From the IMG/VR virus record IMGVR_UViG_3300036766_000371, positions 1 through 42,554 of that record: a DNA stretch of 42,554 bases. One strand, 5' to 3'. Under the pieces are notes generated by a model. It saw only the letters and a list, made by a program, of their open reading frames with translations, was not told where the DNA came from and ran no database searches. The first letter of the stretch is position 1; every line of letters starts with the position of its first letter. This DNA comes from a virus. Below, in pieces: positions 21,058-30,666 of this stretch. The position numbers and the translations under genes are program-made.

Positions 21058-22072
21058 CCTAAACGAGACACTCACCCTACAGAACGTCGTGGACTTCGCC
21101 TCCACGCACGTCGAACTCATGCCCCTCTCGGGCGTGGGCGGCGTTATGAGTGAGCCGGCACTGAGCCTGTGTAACGACGTTCTGTCGGAGTTGTTGGCCC
21201 AGCCTAACAACTGGAAGTTCAACTCCGTCGCGATGCCGCCGTTCGTCACAGCCGCGTATCGGCAGGACTACACCTTCGGCGGGGCCGTGGCCTTCACCCA
21301 GGCTGCGGGAGGGGCAGGAATCGCGCTCAAAACCGCCGGCACTCCAGGCGTCTCCCGCACCGGCACGACGGTCACAGTCACGACGTTGGAGCCGCACAAC
21401 TTCACGGTTGGCGACACAGTGTTCATGTTGGGGAACGTGGATGCGCCCTTCAACAGCGCCTATCTACCCACCCCGACCGGGTCCAGCTACACCGGCGGAT
21501 GGGTAATCACTTCCGCCCCCACCACGACCTCGTTCGTCTTCACGCACGCGACCTCCGGCACTACCACCTCCGGCGCTCCGGGGATTCTGGATTACGGGTG
21601 GTTGGAAACCCTGAGCATGCGTGCGCTAAACTCCACATCCCCCCTCCCGCAAGTATGGCACCCGGAAGTGGTCAACTTTGTCCCGCCGACTTCCTACGCC
21701 GCGCAACCCACGAAGCTGTGCGTGATCGACGACAATGGAGACGGCACCCTCCATCTCCGGTTCGACTACGCCGGCAGCAATACCTTCTTCGTGGTGAATG
21801 CTTACTACCAGGCACAGGCCCCCCTAAGGACCGCGCTCTCACAAACGTGGGCGCCGTTCCCCGATGCGGTGTCCTTTGTAATCCGGCAGTGCTTCCTAGC
21901 CCGCGCCTATCGGTTCATCAACAGCCCCCTGGCCGCGATTGAATACGCGAAGTCGGAGCAGGCGATCCAAAAAGCCATAGGTCGGGACAACAACGAGCCC
22001 TCGGATCAGCGCCTCTACCCCGAGCAATCCCTGATGTCGATGTCGGACGGGTGCTATTATGACGACTACTAA
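21050..22072 (+). CDS. Tail/head-completion protein with beta insert, 340 aa
   Basis: The helical start (LNETLTLQNVVDFASTHVEL) and end (SFVIRQCFLARAYRFINSPL, then AIEYAKSEQAIQKAIG) resemble podovirus adaptor or tubular-tail A proteins, which dock under the portal. Between them is a beta-rich insert of about 100 residues (TVTVTTLEPHNFTVGDTVFM). The order portal, scaffold, capsid, adaptor, nozzle supports this role. The assignment is from context and general architecture. Confidence 0.6.
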   Translation: MPNLNETLTLQNVVDFASTHVELMPLSGVGGVMSEPALSLCNDVLSELLAQPNNWKFNSVAMPPFVTAAYRQDYTFGGAVAFTQAAGGAGIALKTAGTPGVSRTGTTVTVTTLEPHNFTVGDTVFMLGNVDAPFNSAYLPTPTGSSYTGGWVITSAPTTTSFVFTHATSGTTTSGAPGILDYGWLETLSMRALNSTSPLPQVWHPEVVNFVPPTSYAAQPTKLCVIDDNGDGTLHLRFDYAGSNTFFVVNAYYQAQAPLRTALSQTWAPFPDAVSFVIRQCFLARAYRFINSPLAAIEYAKSEQAIQKAIGRDNNEPSDQRLYPEQSLMSMSDGCYYDDY

Positions 22073-22292
22073 CGATCTGCTTGGCCTCCTCAACCAAATC
22101 CGCGACACGCAGCTTGAACAAGCCTCGGAGATCGGAAAGATGTCGGGGCAGTTGGAGAGTCTTGCCGGCCCGCTTGGACGGGTGAAGGCCCTTGAGGACA
22201 CTAACGTCCGGCAATACTGGCTGCACGCCGCTGTCCTCCCCGTTCTGCTTACCATCCATGGCTTCGCCCGAAAAGTCGGCCTCACCCTCTAA
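22059..22292 (+). CDS. Small membrane-associated protein, 77 aa
   Basis: A helical N-terminus with coiled-coil character (LLGLLNQIRDTQLEQASEIG) is followed by one hydrophobic segment (YWLHAAVLPVLLTIHGFA) and a basic end. This layout is common among small phage membrane proteins, some annotated as holin-like. Here it lies between tail genes, overlapping the previous gene by 14 bp. It may be a virion ejection accessory or a second lysis factor. Confidence 0.5.
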   Translation: MTTTNDLLGLLNQIRDTQLEQASEIGKMSGQLESLAGPLGRVKALEDTNVRQYWLHAAVLPVLLTIHGFARKVGLTL

Positions 22293-22301
22293 GGAAAAAT
22301 A

Positions 22302-24119
22302 ATGGCGCAGCAACCGCAGCCCCTTTACGTCACGAAATGGGAGACCGGTCTGTACACCCAGCGGTCCCCGCTCGTCTCACCTACGAGCGCCCTGGGGCTG
22401 CACGTCGTTCCGCACACCGACGCGCTGATCGACGGGCTAAACATTGAACTGTCCTCGAACAACACCCTCGTCCGCCGCCCCGGCTTCACCAAGTATTGCA
22501 GCGCCGCGTTCGGGGCCGGGGACTGGCCGCTGAACTTCTTCTCGTTCCGTAACATCGCGGGCACCATCCGCCTGATGGTCGACACCCCCACCAAGGTCTA
22601 CACCTTCACGACCGGGGCCATCACGGCGGTGTTCACCAAGACCACGACCGCCCAGACCTTCTTCCAGACCGTTGCTAATATGGTGTACTTCGTCAACGGG
22701 ACGGACTTGAAGAAGTGGGACGGCACCACCGTCTCCGGTATCGGCATAGCGGCTCCCGCCACTGCCCCGACCATTACCCCCGCCGCGGGCTCTCTCAGCC
22801 CCACCTCCGGCTACCGGTACGTGTACGCCTACAAGAACAGTTCGACCGGGCATGTCGGCACGTCGAGCCCCGTGTCCGCCAGCACCGGCCCTCAGACCTC
22901 GAAGCAGTTTGGCGTGGGTTACACGGCCAGCGCCGACGCCCAGGTTGACAAGATCAACATCTTCCGCACGCTCGACGGCGGGTCGATCTACTACTTCCTC
23001 ATTGAAGTCGCGAACGCCACTTCCTCTTACACCGACACCACAACCGACGCGAACCTTAATACGGCCATCAGCGCGCCTATCAACCACGCGAACGATCCCC
23101 TCTTAGCGGGCGCAAGCAACCTGGTCTTTCACTTGGGCCGGCTGTTCGCAGCCATCAACAACAAGGTGTACTTCGCCGGCGGCGGCGACACCCTCATCGG
23201 CGTCCCCGAGGAGGCCTGGCCCCCCGCTAATGTCTTCGTGTTCCCCGGCAAGATCAACGCGATGGCGTCCACCAGTCAGGGTTTGGTCTTGTGGACGGAC
23301 GGCGACAGCTACATCATTCGCGGGGCCGACGCATCCACCTTCTACTCGCAAAAGTGGTTGGCGAACTTCGGGGCCTCCTCACAGAACTGTGTCGCGCAAG
23401 ACGGCGACCTGGTCTTCGTCTATACCAACCAACGCCAGCTATGGGAAATTGGCGACAACCTTGAGGAGATAGGCTTCCCTATTGGGGACCAGCTACTTTC
23501 AGGGTTCGATCCCACGGTCACGCGGCTTGCCCTGCATCGTGCGGGAAGTGATGTCGGCCTTTTCATCGCCAACGGAACGACCGACGTTTACCGCTACAAC
23601 GTAGCAAAGAACTCGTGGTCGACGAAGGCGCAGCCGGTCGGCACTGGCGGCGTTCTGGCAATCGCCAGCATCGCGACTACGACCTCGGACTACCGCCTGA
23701 TGATGGGGCGGACGGTTCAGAGCCGATTCATTATGTACCGCGACGTGGCGAACTGGCAGGACGAGGCAACGAACTACTCCGGCTTTGCAACCGTTGGGAC
23801 GCTAGTATTGGCTCCGCTTGGCGGGCTCGCCGGGCTCAGCGCCATTCTGATTGAGAGAGTGGCGACGGGAACGGACATGACGGTGTCCGTGATGCTCAAC
23901 GAGATCGCCGGCTCGTTCACCACCCTGCCTAACCCCGTGTCGGACCCCCCGATGCTAACAGCCTCCACTACTATTATCGCGAAACGGCACTATTTGAAAT
24001 CCGCCGCCACGCCCCTCGCGCAGAAGCTCCGGCACCTTCAAGTCAAGATCACCCTTCCCACCGAGAACGCCAAGAACGAGATTCTCAGCGGCGCGCTACT
24101 CCCTCTTGTCGGAGCCTAA
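22302..24119 (+). CDS. Tail stabiliser/nozzle-like beta-propeller protein, 605 aa
   Basis: A long all-beta protein. The early segment YVTKWETGLYTQRSPLVSPT with NNTLVRRPGFTKYCSA is the start typical of podovirus tubular-tail B or stabiliser proteins. Repeated blades follow, such as LVFHLGRLFAAINNKVYFAG, INAMASTSQGLVLWTDGDSY and NCVAQDGDLVFVYTNQRQLW, as in a propeller. It probably plugs or extends the tail below the adaptor. The ATG has AAGGAAAA upstream and the fibre gene follows two bases after its stop. Confidence 0.75.
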   Translation: MAQQPQPLYVTKWETGLYTQRSPLVSPTSALGLHVVPHTDALIDGLNIELSSNNTLVRRPGFTKYCSAAFGAGDWPLNFFSFRNIAGTIRLMVDTPTKVYTFTTGAITAVFTKTTTAQTFFQTVANMVYFVNGTDLKKWDGTTVSGIGIAAPATAPTITPAAGSLSPTSGYRYVYAYKNSSTGHVGTSSPVSASTGPQTSKQFGVGYTASADAQVDKINIFRTLDGGSIYYFLIEVANATSSYTDTTTDANLNTAISAPINHANDPLLAGASNLVFHLGRLFAAINNKVYFAGGGDTLIGVPEEAWPPANVFVFPGKINAMASTSQGLVLWTDGDSYIIRGADASTFYSQKWLANFGASSQNCVAQDGDLVFVYTNQRQLWEIGDNLEEIGFPIGDQLLSGFDPTVTRLALHRAGSDVGLFIANGTTDVYRYNVAKNSWSTKAQPVGTGGVLAIASIATTTSDYRLMMGRTVQSRFIMYRDVANWQDEATNYSGFATVGTLVLAPLGGLAGLSAILIERVATGTDMTVSVMLNEIAGSFTTLPNPVSDPPMLTASTTIIAKRHYLKSAATPLAQKLRHLQVKITLPTENAKNEILSGALLPLVGA

Positions 24120-24120
24120 C

Positions 24121-27048
24121 ATGGACAAAGACACTACGCTGATAAACTCGACCCCGGTCCTGATCGACAAGGTCTGGCGACCCATATCCCGGCTGTCCGA
24201 CAAGAAGATTGACTCTATCTACAATCGTCTCACGCGAGTTGAGAAGAAGACCGTCGCCGCACCGGCGTCAACAGCTACGAAAGGCCCGCCTAAGTACCAG
24301 GTCACGAACCTCAGCGTCACGGAGAGCCCCCTAAAGCGGCAGGACCGGACCTTCTCAGAAGTATCAGTCAGCTTCACAAGGGACCCGAGTGACGCGGCCT
24401 TCGGCGGCGTCAAGATTTGGTTCACGGGCTACAAAGGCGTGGCGACCCCCGTTCTCGTTGCGGACGGGCGCAACTCCCCCTTGTCGTTTCTCGTCGAGAC
24501 GACTGGCGAGACCGTAGTCGTCACTTGCCAAGCCGCGGGTTCGGACGGCTCGACCATCGACTTCGCGGGGGCTCCAACCACAACCGTCCTTCTCGACGGC
24601 GTCATCAGCGCCCCGCCCGCGCCAAGCATCAGCCAGTCTCTAGTGGCAACGCCCCTTGGCTATCAGTTCGCGTTTACACAGGTCTCGGTCGGCTCGACGC
24701 AGGATGTCATAGACAGCTATCGGGTCTACAAGTTCACGGCGGACACGCCCGGCAGCGCCGCGCTTCTCAAGACGTTCAAACACGACCCGACGAGCGTCGG
24801 GGCCATCGTGGTACAGGACAATGTCGGTGGGGGCAACACCTTCTACTATTGGGTCACGTCCGTAAACACGGTCGGCCTCGAATCCGCTAAGACCGCCGCA
24901 CAAAGCGGCGCGGTCATTAGCGGCACAGCCAGTCTCGACACGGACGTGAATGATGGTACCACCTTCTTCCGCCCGGCCAATTTCGCGGGCGGATACATTG
25001 TCGTCCAAAACGGAAACTTTGAGGCATCCGCGTCACTCTTTAACGGGGCACCTCCGGGTTTTGTGGTCAACGGGCCCGCTACTCTCACTTACGAAACCGC
25101 GACCCCGCAGTCCGGGACACGCAGTCTCAAGGTAGTAACATCCCAGCAGTACGCGGGAGCTAAGAGCCCTACTCTCTGGCGAGTGACTCCGGGAGAGATC
25201 TACAAGGTATCAGGTTTTGTGAAAAGTCTCTCGGGTGCGACGGCTCTAATCCAACTGGCCTACCAAGACTCTGCCGGATTATATGTCGATGCCGCGCAGC
25301 CTTTTTCGACCTCTGCCTCTTGGGTGGCCGTGTCTGCGTCTACAGCGGTGCCGGCAGGCGCGATACAGGCCCTCTTCAACTTCGGCTCCTGGGATGTCGG
25401 GGGCGGCACGACCTACTTCGACAACCTGTCAGTCACACGGGTGCATGCGCTGGACGATGAGGTCGCGGACGGCACCACATACGGCAAGGTTGTGCAGACG
25501 GGGCTGACCTCCGGCGCGATTGACCCCTCCAGGGTGGGCGTGCTGACGAAGGGGAGCATTCCCCCCGTGTTGAATGGGGGATTCACATATACGGCTACGG
25601 CAACCTCTGTAACGTGGTCTTGGCCCGCTCAAACCGCCGTCTACCGAGCTGATGGGACCGTCACGGTCATCGGCGCGGGTACGCAGGCGGTTACCGGGTT
25701 GACCAATACGCAGGTCTACGAATTTTACCCTATCTTTGATGAGGCAACGCAAACCTTAAAGTTCTTGGGCAATACTGAGGTCACGTTCCCAAACATTGTA
25801 GGTTTCCATGGCGACGGCACAACCGGATACGCCACGGGCGATACATCCCGCTCGCAGATGGGCAGCTTCAGCGCGGAAATCTGGATTTGCGGTACGTCAA
25901 TCGCAACTCAACCCCTGTTTGACTTGTCCGCCCCGCTGGTCATCGGCACGGCGGGCAATAAGTCCTTCCACATGTATTGCACAACAACGGCGATTGTCGC
26001 CTATGCTGACCTCAACACAGCGGGCATCCACCAGATTGCTAGTGTCTCGGGGCAGAAATTAAATGATGGTGTCAATCACCATATAGTTCTCACTTGGGAC
26101 AACGCAACCTTCGTTTGTGCGGTCTACGTGGACGGCGTGCTTCAGACTAACGCGGATACTTCTGCCAACAGCATGCTGGCTCTATCCACAATGTACTGGC
26201 ACATCGGCGCGGTCAACGGCAAGACCTCATGGGGATTGACCACCAACACTTTCGCGGCCAACACGCTGTCTAATGCGGCCATTTATTCTACGGTGCTCAC
26301 CCTGGCCCAAGTTCAAACCCATTATCAGAGCGCGGTCAATATCTCGCTGACGCAGTACAACACAGCTGTGGCAGCGGACTCCCCCCTCAACTGGTGGAAG
26401 CTCAACGAGACGAGCGGCACGGCGGTCACGGATTCCGGCTCCGCTGCGAACAACGGCACCTATCGGGGCACGGTGACTCTAAACAACGCGAATCCGACAA
26501 ACGCGGCAGTCGGTTCTCCGGCCATCGCGTACAACAATAAGACTTACGCTCTGTCTGCGGCGGCGGCTAAACAAAGCCGGGTCCCCCTCTCGTCCGGGTC
26601 TATTGAGGCAACCGCTTCGGCGGGGGGCGGTGGTGGGGGCGGGGGGTCCGGTGGCGGCGGCGGGGGCGGGTGCTTCACGCCTAACACGCGGGTCCAGACC
26701 TGGCGCGGAAATATTCCGTTCTCTGAAATCGTTGAGGGCGATATGGTCCTCACGGCCAAGGGCACCTGGCTGCCCGTGGAGAACGTTCTTGTCCACGACT
26801 GGAATCAGCCAATGCTCGACATGGGCGACGGCGAAGGTATCACATACAAGCACCCCGTATGCTATGAAGGGCAGTGGCAGCCGGGAGTGAAACTTTTTGG
26901 ACACGCCCAGCCCTACGAAGGCATCGTTATGAACTTGGAAGTTAAGACAAACGAGCCGGAGGGGCTCCGCATGAGCCCCACCACGGAGCGTTCCTATACG
27001 TTGGCAAATGGCCTGACGGTCCACAATGCCGGCTTGCCCAGCAAGTAA
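24121..27048 (+). CDS. Tail fibre with LamG-like domain and C-terminal Hint domain, 975 aa
   Basis: The first 60 residues are polar with a short helix (KKIDSIYNRLTRVEKK), probably the tail-binding part. Beta modules of fibronectin/carbohydrate-binding style follow (YQVTNLSVTES; then near 300-440, EASASLFNGAPPGFVVNG). Residues about 560-740 look like a laminin-G/concanavalin sugar-binding domain (SFSAEIWI..., YWHIGAVNG). A glycine linker (about 837-850) leads to a Hint domain: Cys851 in CFTPNTRVQTW, EIVEGDMVLT, YKHPV, and the end LTVHN (His968-Asn969) followed by Ala970. Hint domains cleave their own backbone. With Ala at +1, splicing is unlikely but cleavage is possible. I start at ATG 24121; a TTG at 24106 overlaps the previous gene. 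Confidence 0.85.
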   Translation: MDKDTTLINSTPVLIDKVWRPISRLSDKKIDSIYNRLTRVEKKTVAAPASTATKGPPKYQVTNLSVTESPLKRQDRTFSEVSVSFTRDPSDAAFGGVKIWFTGYKGVATPVLVADGRNSPLSFLVETTGETVVVTCQAAGSDGSTIDFAGAPTTTVLLDGVISAPPAPSISQSLVATPLGYQFAFTQVSVGSTQDVIDSYRVYKFTADTPGSAALLKTFKHDPTSVGAIVVQDNVGGGNTFYYWVTSVNTVGLESAKTAAQSGAVISGTASLDTDVNDGTTFFRPANFAGGYIVVQNGNFEASASLFNGAPPGFVVNGPATLTYETATPQSGTRSLKVVTSQQYAGAKSPTLWRVTPGEIYKVSGFVKSLSGATALIQLAYQDSAGLYVDAAQPFSTSASWVAVSASTAVPAGAIQALFNFGSWDVGGGTTYFDNLSVTRVHALDDEVADGTTYGKVVQTGLTSGAIDPSRVGVLTKGSIPPVLNGGFTYTATATSVTWSWPAQTAVYRADGTVTVIGAGTQAVTGLTNTQVYEFYPIFDEATQTLKFLGNTEVTFPNIVGFHGDGTTGYATGDTSRSQMGSFSAEIWICGTSIATQPLFDLSAPLVIGTAGNKSFHMYCTTTAIVAYADLNTAGIHQIASVSGQKLNDGVNHHIVLTWDNATFVCAVYVDGVLQTNADTSANSMLALSTMYWHIGAVNGKTSWGLTTNTFAANTLSNAAIYSTVLTLAQVQTHYQSAVNISLTQYNTAVAADSPLNWWKLNETSGTAVTDSGSAANNGTYRGTVTLNNANPTNAAVGSPAIAYNNKTYALSAAAAKQSRVPLSSGSIEATASAGGGGGGGGSGGGGGGGCFTPNTRVQTWRGNIPFSEIVEGDMVLTAKGTWLPVENVLVHDWNQPMLDMGDGEGITYKHPVCYEGQWQPGVKLFGHAQPYEGIVMNLEVKTNEPEGLRMSPTTERSYTLANGLTVHNAGLPSK

Positions 27049-27057
27049 GGGGGAGGT

Positions 27058-27354
27058 ATGCGAAACCTGTACATCATCCCGATGGAGCACATCCCGACTG
27101 TCATCGGGTACTGCGAACTGTGGCACGGAACGGAACTCCCATCGGGGGAGGTTCTCGTTTCGGTACAGTTCACGCACGACTATGCCCAACGAGAATGGGA
27201 AAGTCTGCCATTTGTCCAGATTGTCGGTAATGAGTTTGACGGCAACCCGATTGATGACACGTCCGCCGCCAAGCTGACGGGTCACGGCATCAAAAAGGGC
27301 GATGCCGCGAAGACGGTACGGGCGGCGGCAAAGGCAAAGAACAAACTGATGTAG
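27058..27354 (+). CDS. Hypothetical protein after the fibre, 98 aa
   Basis: The product starts MRNLYIIPMEHIPTVIGYCE and is a small alpha/beta protein with a Lys/Ala-rich C-terminal tail (KTVRAAAKAKNKLM). GGGGAGG lies just before ATG 27058. Located directly after the Hint-ended fibre, it could be a fibre assembly chaperone; the sequence shows no motif to support that. Confidence 0.55.
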   Translation: MRNLYIIPMEHIPTVIGYCELWHGTELPSGEVLVSVQFTHDYAQREWESLPFVQIVGNEFDGNPIDDTSAAKLTGHGIKKGDAAKTVRAAAKAKNKLM

Positions 27355-27371
27355 CACCTGGGGGAGAAGAC

Positions 27372-27782
27372 GTGCAAAGCTCTGTAAAGACTCGTTTTGC
27401 AACGCCCGAGGACGCGCCGGCTTTCGCGGAGTGGGCCGCTTCCAACCCCGACATCCCCCGTGAGGACCTCGAGGCGCTACAACGCTGCGCCACCCCCCTG
27501 ACTCTCGTGGTCGAGATCGACGGGAAGGCAGAGATGTACATGCCTCTTCTGCCCGCCGTCACGATTGCCTTTCTAGGGTTTCGACCGGGGCAAGACTTAC
27601 GCAAGAAGGCCACGGCGCTACGCGAAATGCGTAAGGCGCTTCGGCGGTTTCAGAAACAGCTACAAATCCCGGACGCCTACGTCTTCACCAAAGCAGAGTA
27701 CCCCATGGGTAGGTGGGCCTTGCGAAACGGCTTCCGGCAGAAGTTGAACGATGGTTTCACGTTGGAGAACAATAATGTGTAG
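27372..27782 (+). CDS. GNAT acetyltransferase-like virion-assembly protein, 136 aa
   Basis: The start TRFATPEDAPAFAEWAASNP and the end YPMGRWALRNGFRQKLND have the shape of GNAT-fold proteins, as in the T7 gp13-like group needed for internal virion protein assembly. No acetyl-CoA P-loop (RxxGxG/A) is obvious, so it may be a non-enzymatic relative. It starts with GTG after GGGGAG and overlaps the next gene by eight bases. It precedes the internal virion genes, in keeping with a helper role. Confidence 0.55.
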   Translation: MQSSVKTRFATPEDAPAFAEWAASNPDIPREDLEALQRCATPLTLVVEIDGKAEMYMPLLPAVTIAFLGFRPGQDLRKKATALREMRKALRRFQKQLQIPDAYVFTKAEYPMGRWALRNGFRQKLNDGFTLENNNV

Positions 27783-28608
27783 CTCAGGCGATAAGACAGC
27801 GAAGGCATCGGAAGTAGCGCAGGCCAACTTCACCAATACTTTGCAGGCGAACTACTCGAAGCAGTTTGCGACACAGACGGCGGTTCTCGCGCACCTGACG
27901 AAGACCCTCGACCCCATGATCGACCACCCCACGGGGTACTCTCCCGAAGCCCTTGCCGCGATGCGGACATCGGCAACGGAGGGCGTGACGACCGCCTATG
28001 ACAATGCCGAGCAAGCTACCCAGAACCGGCAGTTCGCCTTGGGCGGAAGAGACCTTCCCTCCGGTGTTTCCGCAATGGAGTTGGGCTCCCTCGAGGGCGG
28101 CAAGGCATCCGACATTGCAGGATCGCAGCGGCAGATCACGCTCCAGAACGAGCAACAGAAGAACGCGAACTTTTGGAATGCCATCAACGCCGAGCAGGGC
28201 AACTCCGCGCAGATGAATCCTACCAACGCCGCCGATGCGGCAAACTCCGGCTCCAACTCCGTCGCTAACCTCTCCGGGGCGTACCAAGCCTCGAAGCAGT
28301 CTCAGTTAATGGGGGTCCTCGGTGCCGCCATCGGGGGTGCCGCTACGCTGGGCAGCGCCAAAATAACGAAGTGCTGGATTGCTGCGGAACTCTACGGGGG
28401 GTGGGACAAGCCGGAGGTTCACGCTATCCGCTCATGGCTGTCCTTCCAGGCAGAGACCCGGTGGTTCTGGTCCCTGTTCGTATCCCTGTACCTCGTCTTC
28501 GGACGCGCCGGTGCATGGACAGTGAGACATTCGCGTGCGGCCCGCTGGGTCGCCCGGAAAATCTTTGATAGCATCCTGAAAGCGGCCTATGCAACGGACC
28601 TATCTTGA
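27775..28608 (+). CDS. Internal virion protein with CWIAAELYG-type C-terminus, 277 aa
   Basis: The N-terminal two-thirds is Gln/Asn/Ala-rich and helical (FTNTLQANYSKQFATQTAVL), as in small internal virion proteins. After a Gly/Ala-rich segment (GVLGAAIGGAATLGS) comes KCWIAAELYGGW, then WLSF and FWSLFVSLYLVFGRAGAW. This Cys-aromatic module is a recurring C-terminal domain in phage and bacterial proteins, often near membranes. It probably enters the host envelope during ejection. ATG 27775 overlaps the preceding gene by eight bases. Confidence 0.65.
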   Translation: MCSSGDKTAKASEVAQANFTNTLQANYSKQFATQTAVLAHLTKTLDPMIDHPTGYSPEALAAMRTSATEGVTTAYDNAEQATQNRQFALGGRDLPSGVSAMELGSLEGGKASDIAGSQRQITLQNEQQKNANFWNAINAEQGNSAQMNPTNAADAANSGSNSVANLSGAYQASKQSQLMGVLGAAIGGAATLGSAKITKCWIAAELYGGWDKPEVHAIRSWLSFQAETRWFWSLFVSLYLVFGRAGAWTVRHSRAARWVARKIFDSILKAAYATDLS

Positions 28609-28963
28609 AGCTCTGGCGGAAGCCATAGCTACCTACTCCGGCTACTTCGACCCGGCATCCCCGCTGTACGCGGCGCGTAATCCCGGCGGGCTGAAAGCCT
28701 CCGGGGGACAGGCCGCGGACAGCAAGGGGAACCGCACGTTCCGCTCCGTCATTGACGGCTATCAAGCACTCTTCTATGACGTTGAGCTAAAGGTGTCGGG
28801 GCGGTCACGGGCGCGGTTGCTCCCCACAAGCACCCTCATTGATCTATCCCTTGCCTACAACCTGCCCATCCTGACCGCGACCGCGTGGGCACGCTTCCTG
28901 CGAAAAGCCCTCAACGATACCACCCTCTCGGCACACACGCCACTCTCGCACTTCAAGGAATAA
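28589..28963 (+). CDS. Small virion-associated protein, 124 aa
   Basis: The product contains LAEAIATYSGYFDPASPLYA, RNPGGLKA and NRTFRSVIDGYQALFYDVEL. The N-P-G-N/G-L and G..AL..D pattern resembles the fold of phage structural lysozyme- or transglycosylase-like domains that open the wall during ejection, but no clear catalytic Glu is placed. It overlaps the preceding gene by 20 bp. Context among internal virion proteins supports a role in DNA ejection. Confidence 0.5.
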   Translation: MQRTYLEALAEAIATYSGYFDPASPLYAARNPGGLKASGGQAADSKGNRTFRSVIDGYQALFYDVELKVSGRSRARLLPTSTLIDLSLAYNLPILTATAWARFLRKALNDTTLSAHTPLSHFKE

Positions 28964-28965
28964 TC

Positions 28966-30666
28966 ATGTCCTCGTTTGGAATCCCCGACCCTCAGCAGCC
29001 TCAGTCCCCCGACGCGGCCCCCGCCGCCCCCGCCAGCGCGCCCCCACCCTCCCCGGGCGCCCTCGGCGCGCCCCCCGCGGCTCCAGCGAAGCCGGCCTTG
29101 TGGCGAAACCTACTTCAAGGGGCGCTAGAAGGTATGGCCGGCGCGCAGGGCGCTACGTCCTTTGGCGGAGGACTTGCCGGCGGCATGGGCGGCGTGATGG
29201 CCGCGAAAGCGCGGCGGGACGACATGGCAATGAAGCAGCGTGCGGCGGATAGGGCCGATGCCGAGTCGAACGCACAGATTGAAGCACAGCGAACCAATAC
29301 GGCGGTAGCTCAGCAACGTTTGAGCCAGATGCCGACCGAGGCCGCAGATACGCACCAGGCGGCTACCGACACATCAAACAACGCTAACTTTGATGCTGCG
29401 GACAAAGCACAGAGGCTGGGGCTGCTGCCGCTGACGGCGCAGTTTACCGGCGTCCCTGCTGCGGCGGCTGTGGCCCAGGCCTACAACGACTCCAAAGCGG
29501 CAGACACCCTTCCCCCGAAGGCGCGTGATGCTCACGATACGATGCAATCGGGTTTGGGAAACTTTTTGGGGGCTTCCGGTGTTCACCCCTTTCTCGTCTC
29601 GGATAACACTCACAACGACGTAGTGGGCGCTCTGAATCAGGCGGGCACACAGCAGCCCCTCCCTCAATTGATGAACCTCACAATAGGGGGTAAGCATGTC
29701 GCTTATGACCTAGAAGCCCTTTCACGAGCCCCGCAAGGGCTGATGATTGTCAATCAGGTCCGGGCGATGAACGGCCAGCCTCCCGTGACGGTTCCACCAA
29801 GCCCACAGCAACTCGATCAGGCGACGAAGTTCCTAGCCCCGGCCTTTTCTAAGTCTCCGAATGAGGCTAAAGGTCAGGCAATAGGGTACCAGAGCATTCT
29901 TGAGGCCCGAAAAGCAGACCCCAACGCGGACCCCGCAATGATAAAGAGTCTTGAAAGTCTTGCCTCCCTGACGAAGCAGAGGGCGGATGAGGCTGCCAAG
30001 GGGGATAGGTCGGACAGGTCTGCGGACGCCTACGCAAACGCATCCGCGCAGAAGCAAGCGCGTTTGGATGTGGACGAGAAGGCTTACCTGCGCTTTGCAG
30101 CGAACGACTCGACCGGCTGGACCCCCAAGCCTGGGCTGGTCCTGTCGGAACAGCAGATCGCCGCCGCCGACGCCAAGTTCGTTTCCGGGCCGCTCAAGAT
30201 AGCGCAGATGACTGAGAAGAGCTACGAGATGTTTCAGAACGCCTACGACGCTCGTAAGAATGCGAAGACGGGCGCCGGCTCCATGCTGGCCCTCTCGACC
30301 CATCTCGCTACGACGTTCGGCGGCGTTCCGGGCAATCGGATCACGGAGGCCATGATCCAGAAGCATCTTGGGGCGCGGTCGATTCCTGACGAGGCTCGCG
30401 TTGCGACACAGAGGTTGGTCAACGGCGACGCACTCTCTGAGGGGCAGTGGGGCGACTTCAAGACCCTCATCAGCGAAGCCCGCGCAATCAACTGGAAGAA
30501 CGCCGTTCAGAGCGCACACGCTTTGGGGCTGCCGGTCACTTCCGACATTCTTCCCGCAGACCTCCCCGGGTCATTCAACAAGGCCGGGTCATCCAACAAG
30601 GCCGGGGCGGCACCCGATAAAAACAAGCACGCAGATCTGGGCTTCGTCCCATCAAAGGGGAACTAA
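28966..30666 (+). CDS. Large internal virion protein, 566 aa
   Basis: A Pro/Ala-rich start (residues 10-45) is followed by a Gly/Ala segment (GGGLAGGMGGVMAAKARRDD) and long Gln/Ala/Asp-rich helices. The C-terminus has two copies of a seven-residue unit (KAGSSN-like, about 547-560). This composition, length and position match podovirus core or ejection proteins that line the channel between capsid and host membrane. No enzymatic motif is seen. Its TAA overlaps the next ATG (TAATG). Confidence 0.65.
   Translation: MSSFGIPDPQQPQSPDAAPAAPASAPPPSPGALGAPPAAPAKPALWRNLLQGALEGMAGAQGATSFGGGLAGGMGGVMAAKARRDDMAMKQRAADRADAESNAQIEAQRTNTAVAQQRLSQMPTEAADTHQAATDTSNNANFDAADKAQRLGLLPLTAQFTGVPAAAAVAQAYNDSKAADTLPPKARDAHDTMQSGLGNFLGASGVHPFLVSDNTHNDVVGALNQAGTQQPLPQLMNLTIGGKHVAYDLEALSRAPQGLMIVNQVRAMNGQPPVTVPPSPQQLDQATKFLAPAFSKSPNEAKGQAIGYQSILEARKADPNADPAMIKSLESLASLTKQRADEAAKGDRSDRSADAYANASAQKQARLDVDEKAYLRFAANDSTGWTPKPGLVLSEQQIAAADAKFVSGPLKIAQMTEKSYEMFQNAYDARKNAKTGAGSMLALSTHLATTFGGVPGNRITEAMIQKHLGARSIPDEARVATQRLVNGDALSEGQWGDFKTLISEARAINWKNAVQSAHALGLPVTSDILPADLPGSFNKAGSSNKAGAAPDKNKHADLGFVPSKGN

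Noticed and set aside
22437-23087. 216-aa minus-strand ORF opposite the stabiliser protein
   Set aside because: Gly/Arg/Val-rich shadow of a well-supported plus-strand gene.
26479-27402. 307-aa minus-strand ORF opposite the fibre end
   Set aside because: It runs against the Hint domain and Gly linker of the fibre, with no motif and shadow composition typical of GC-rich DNA.
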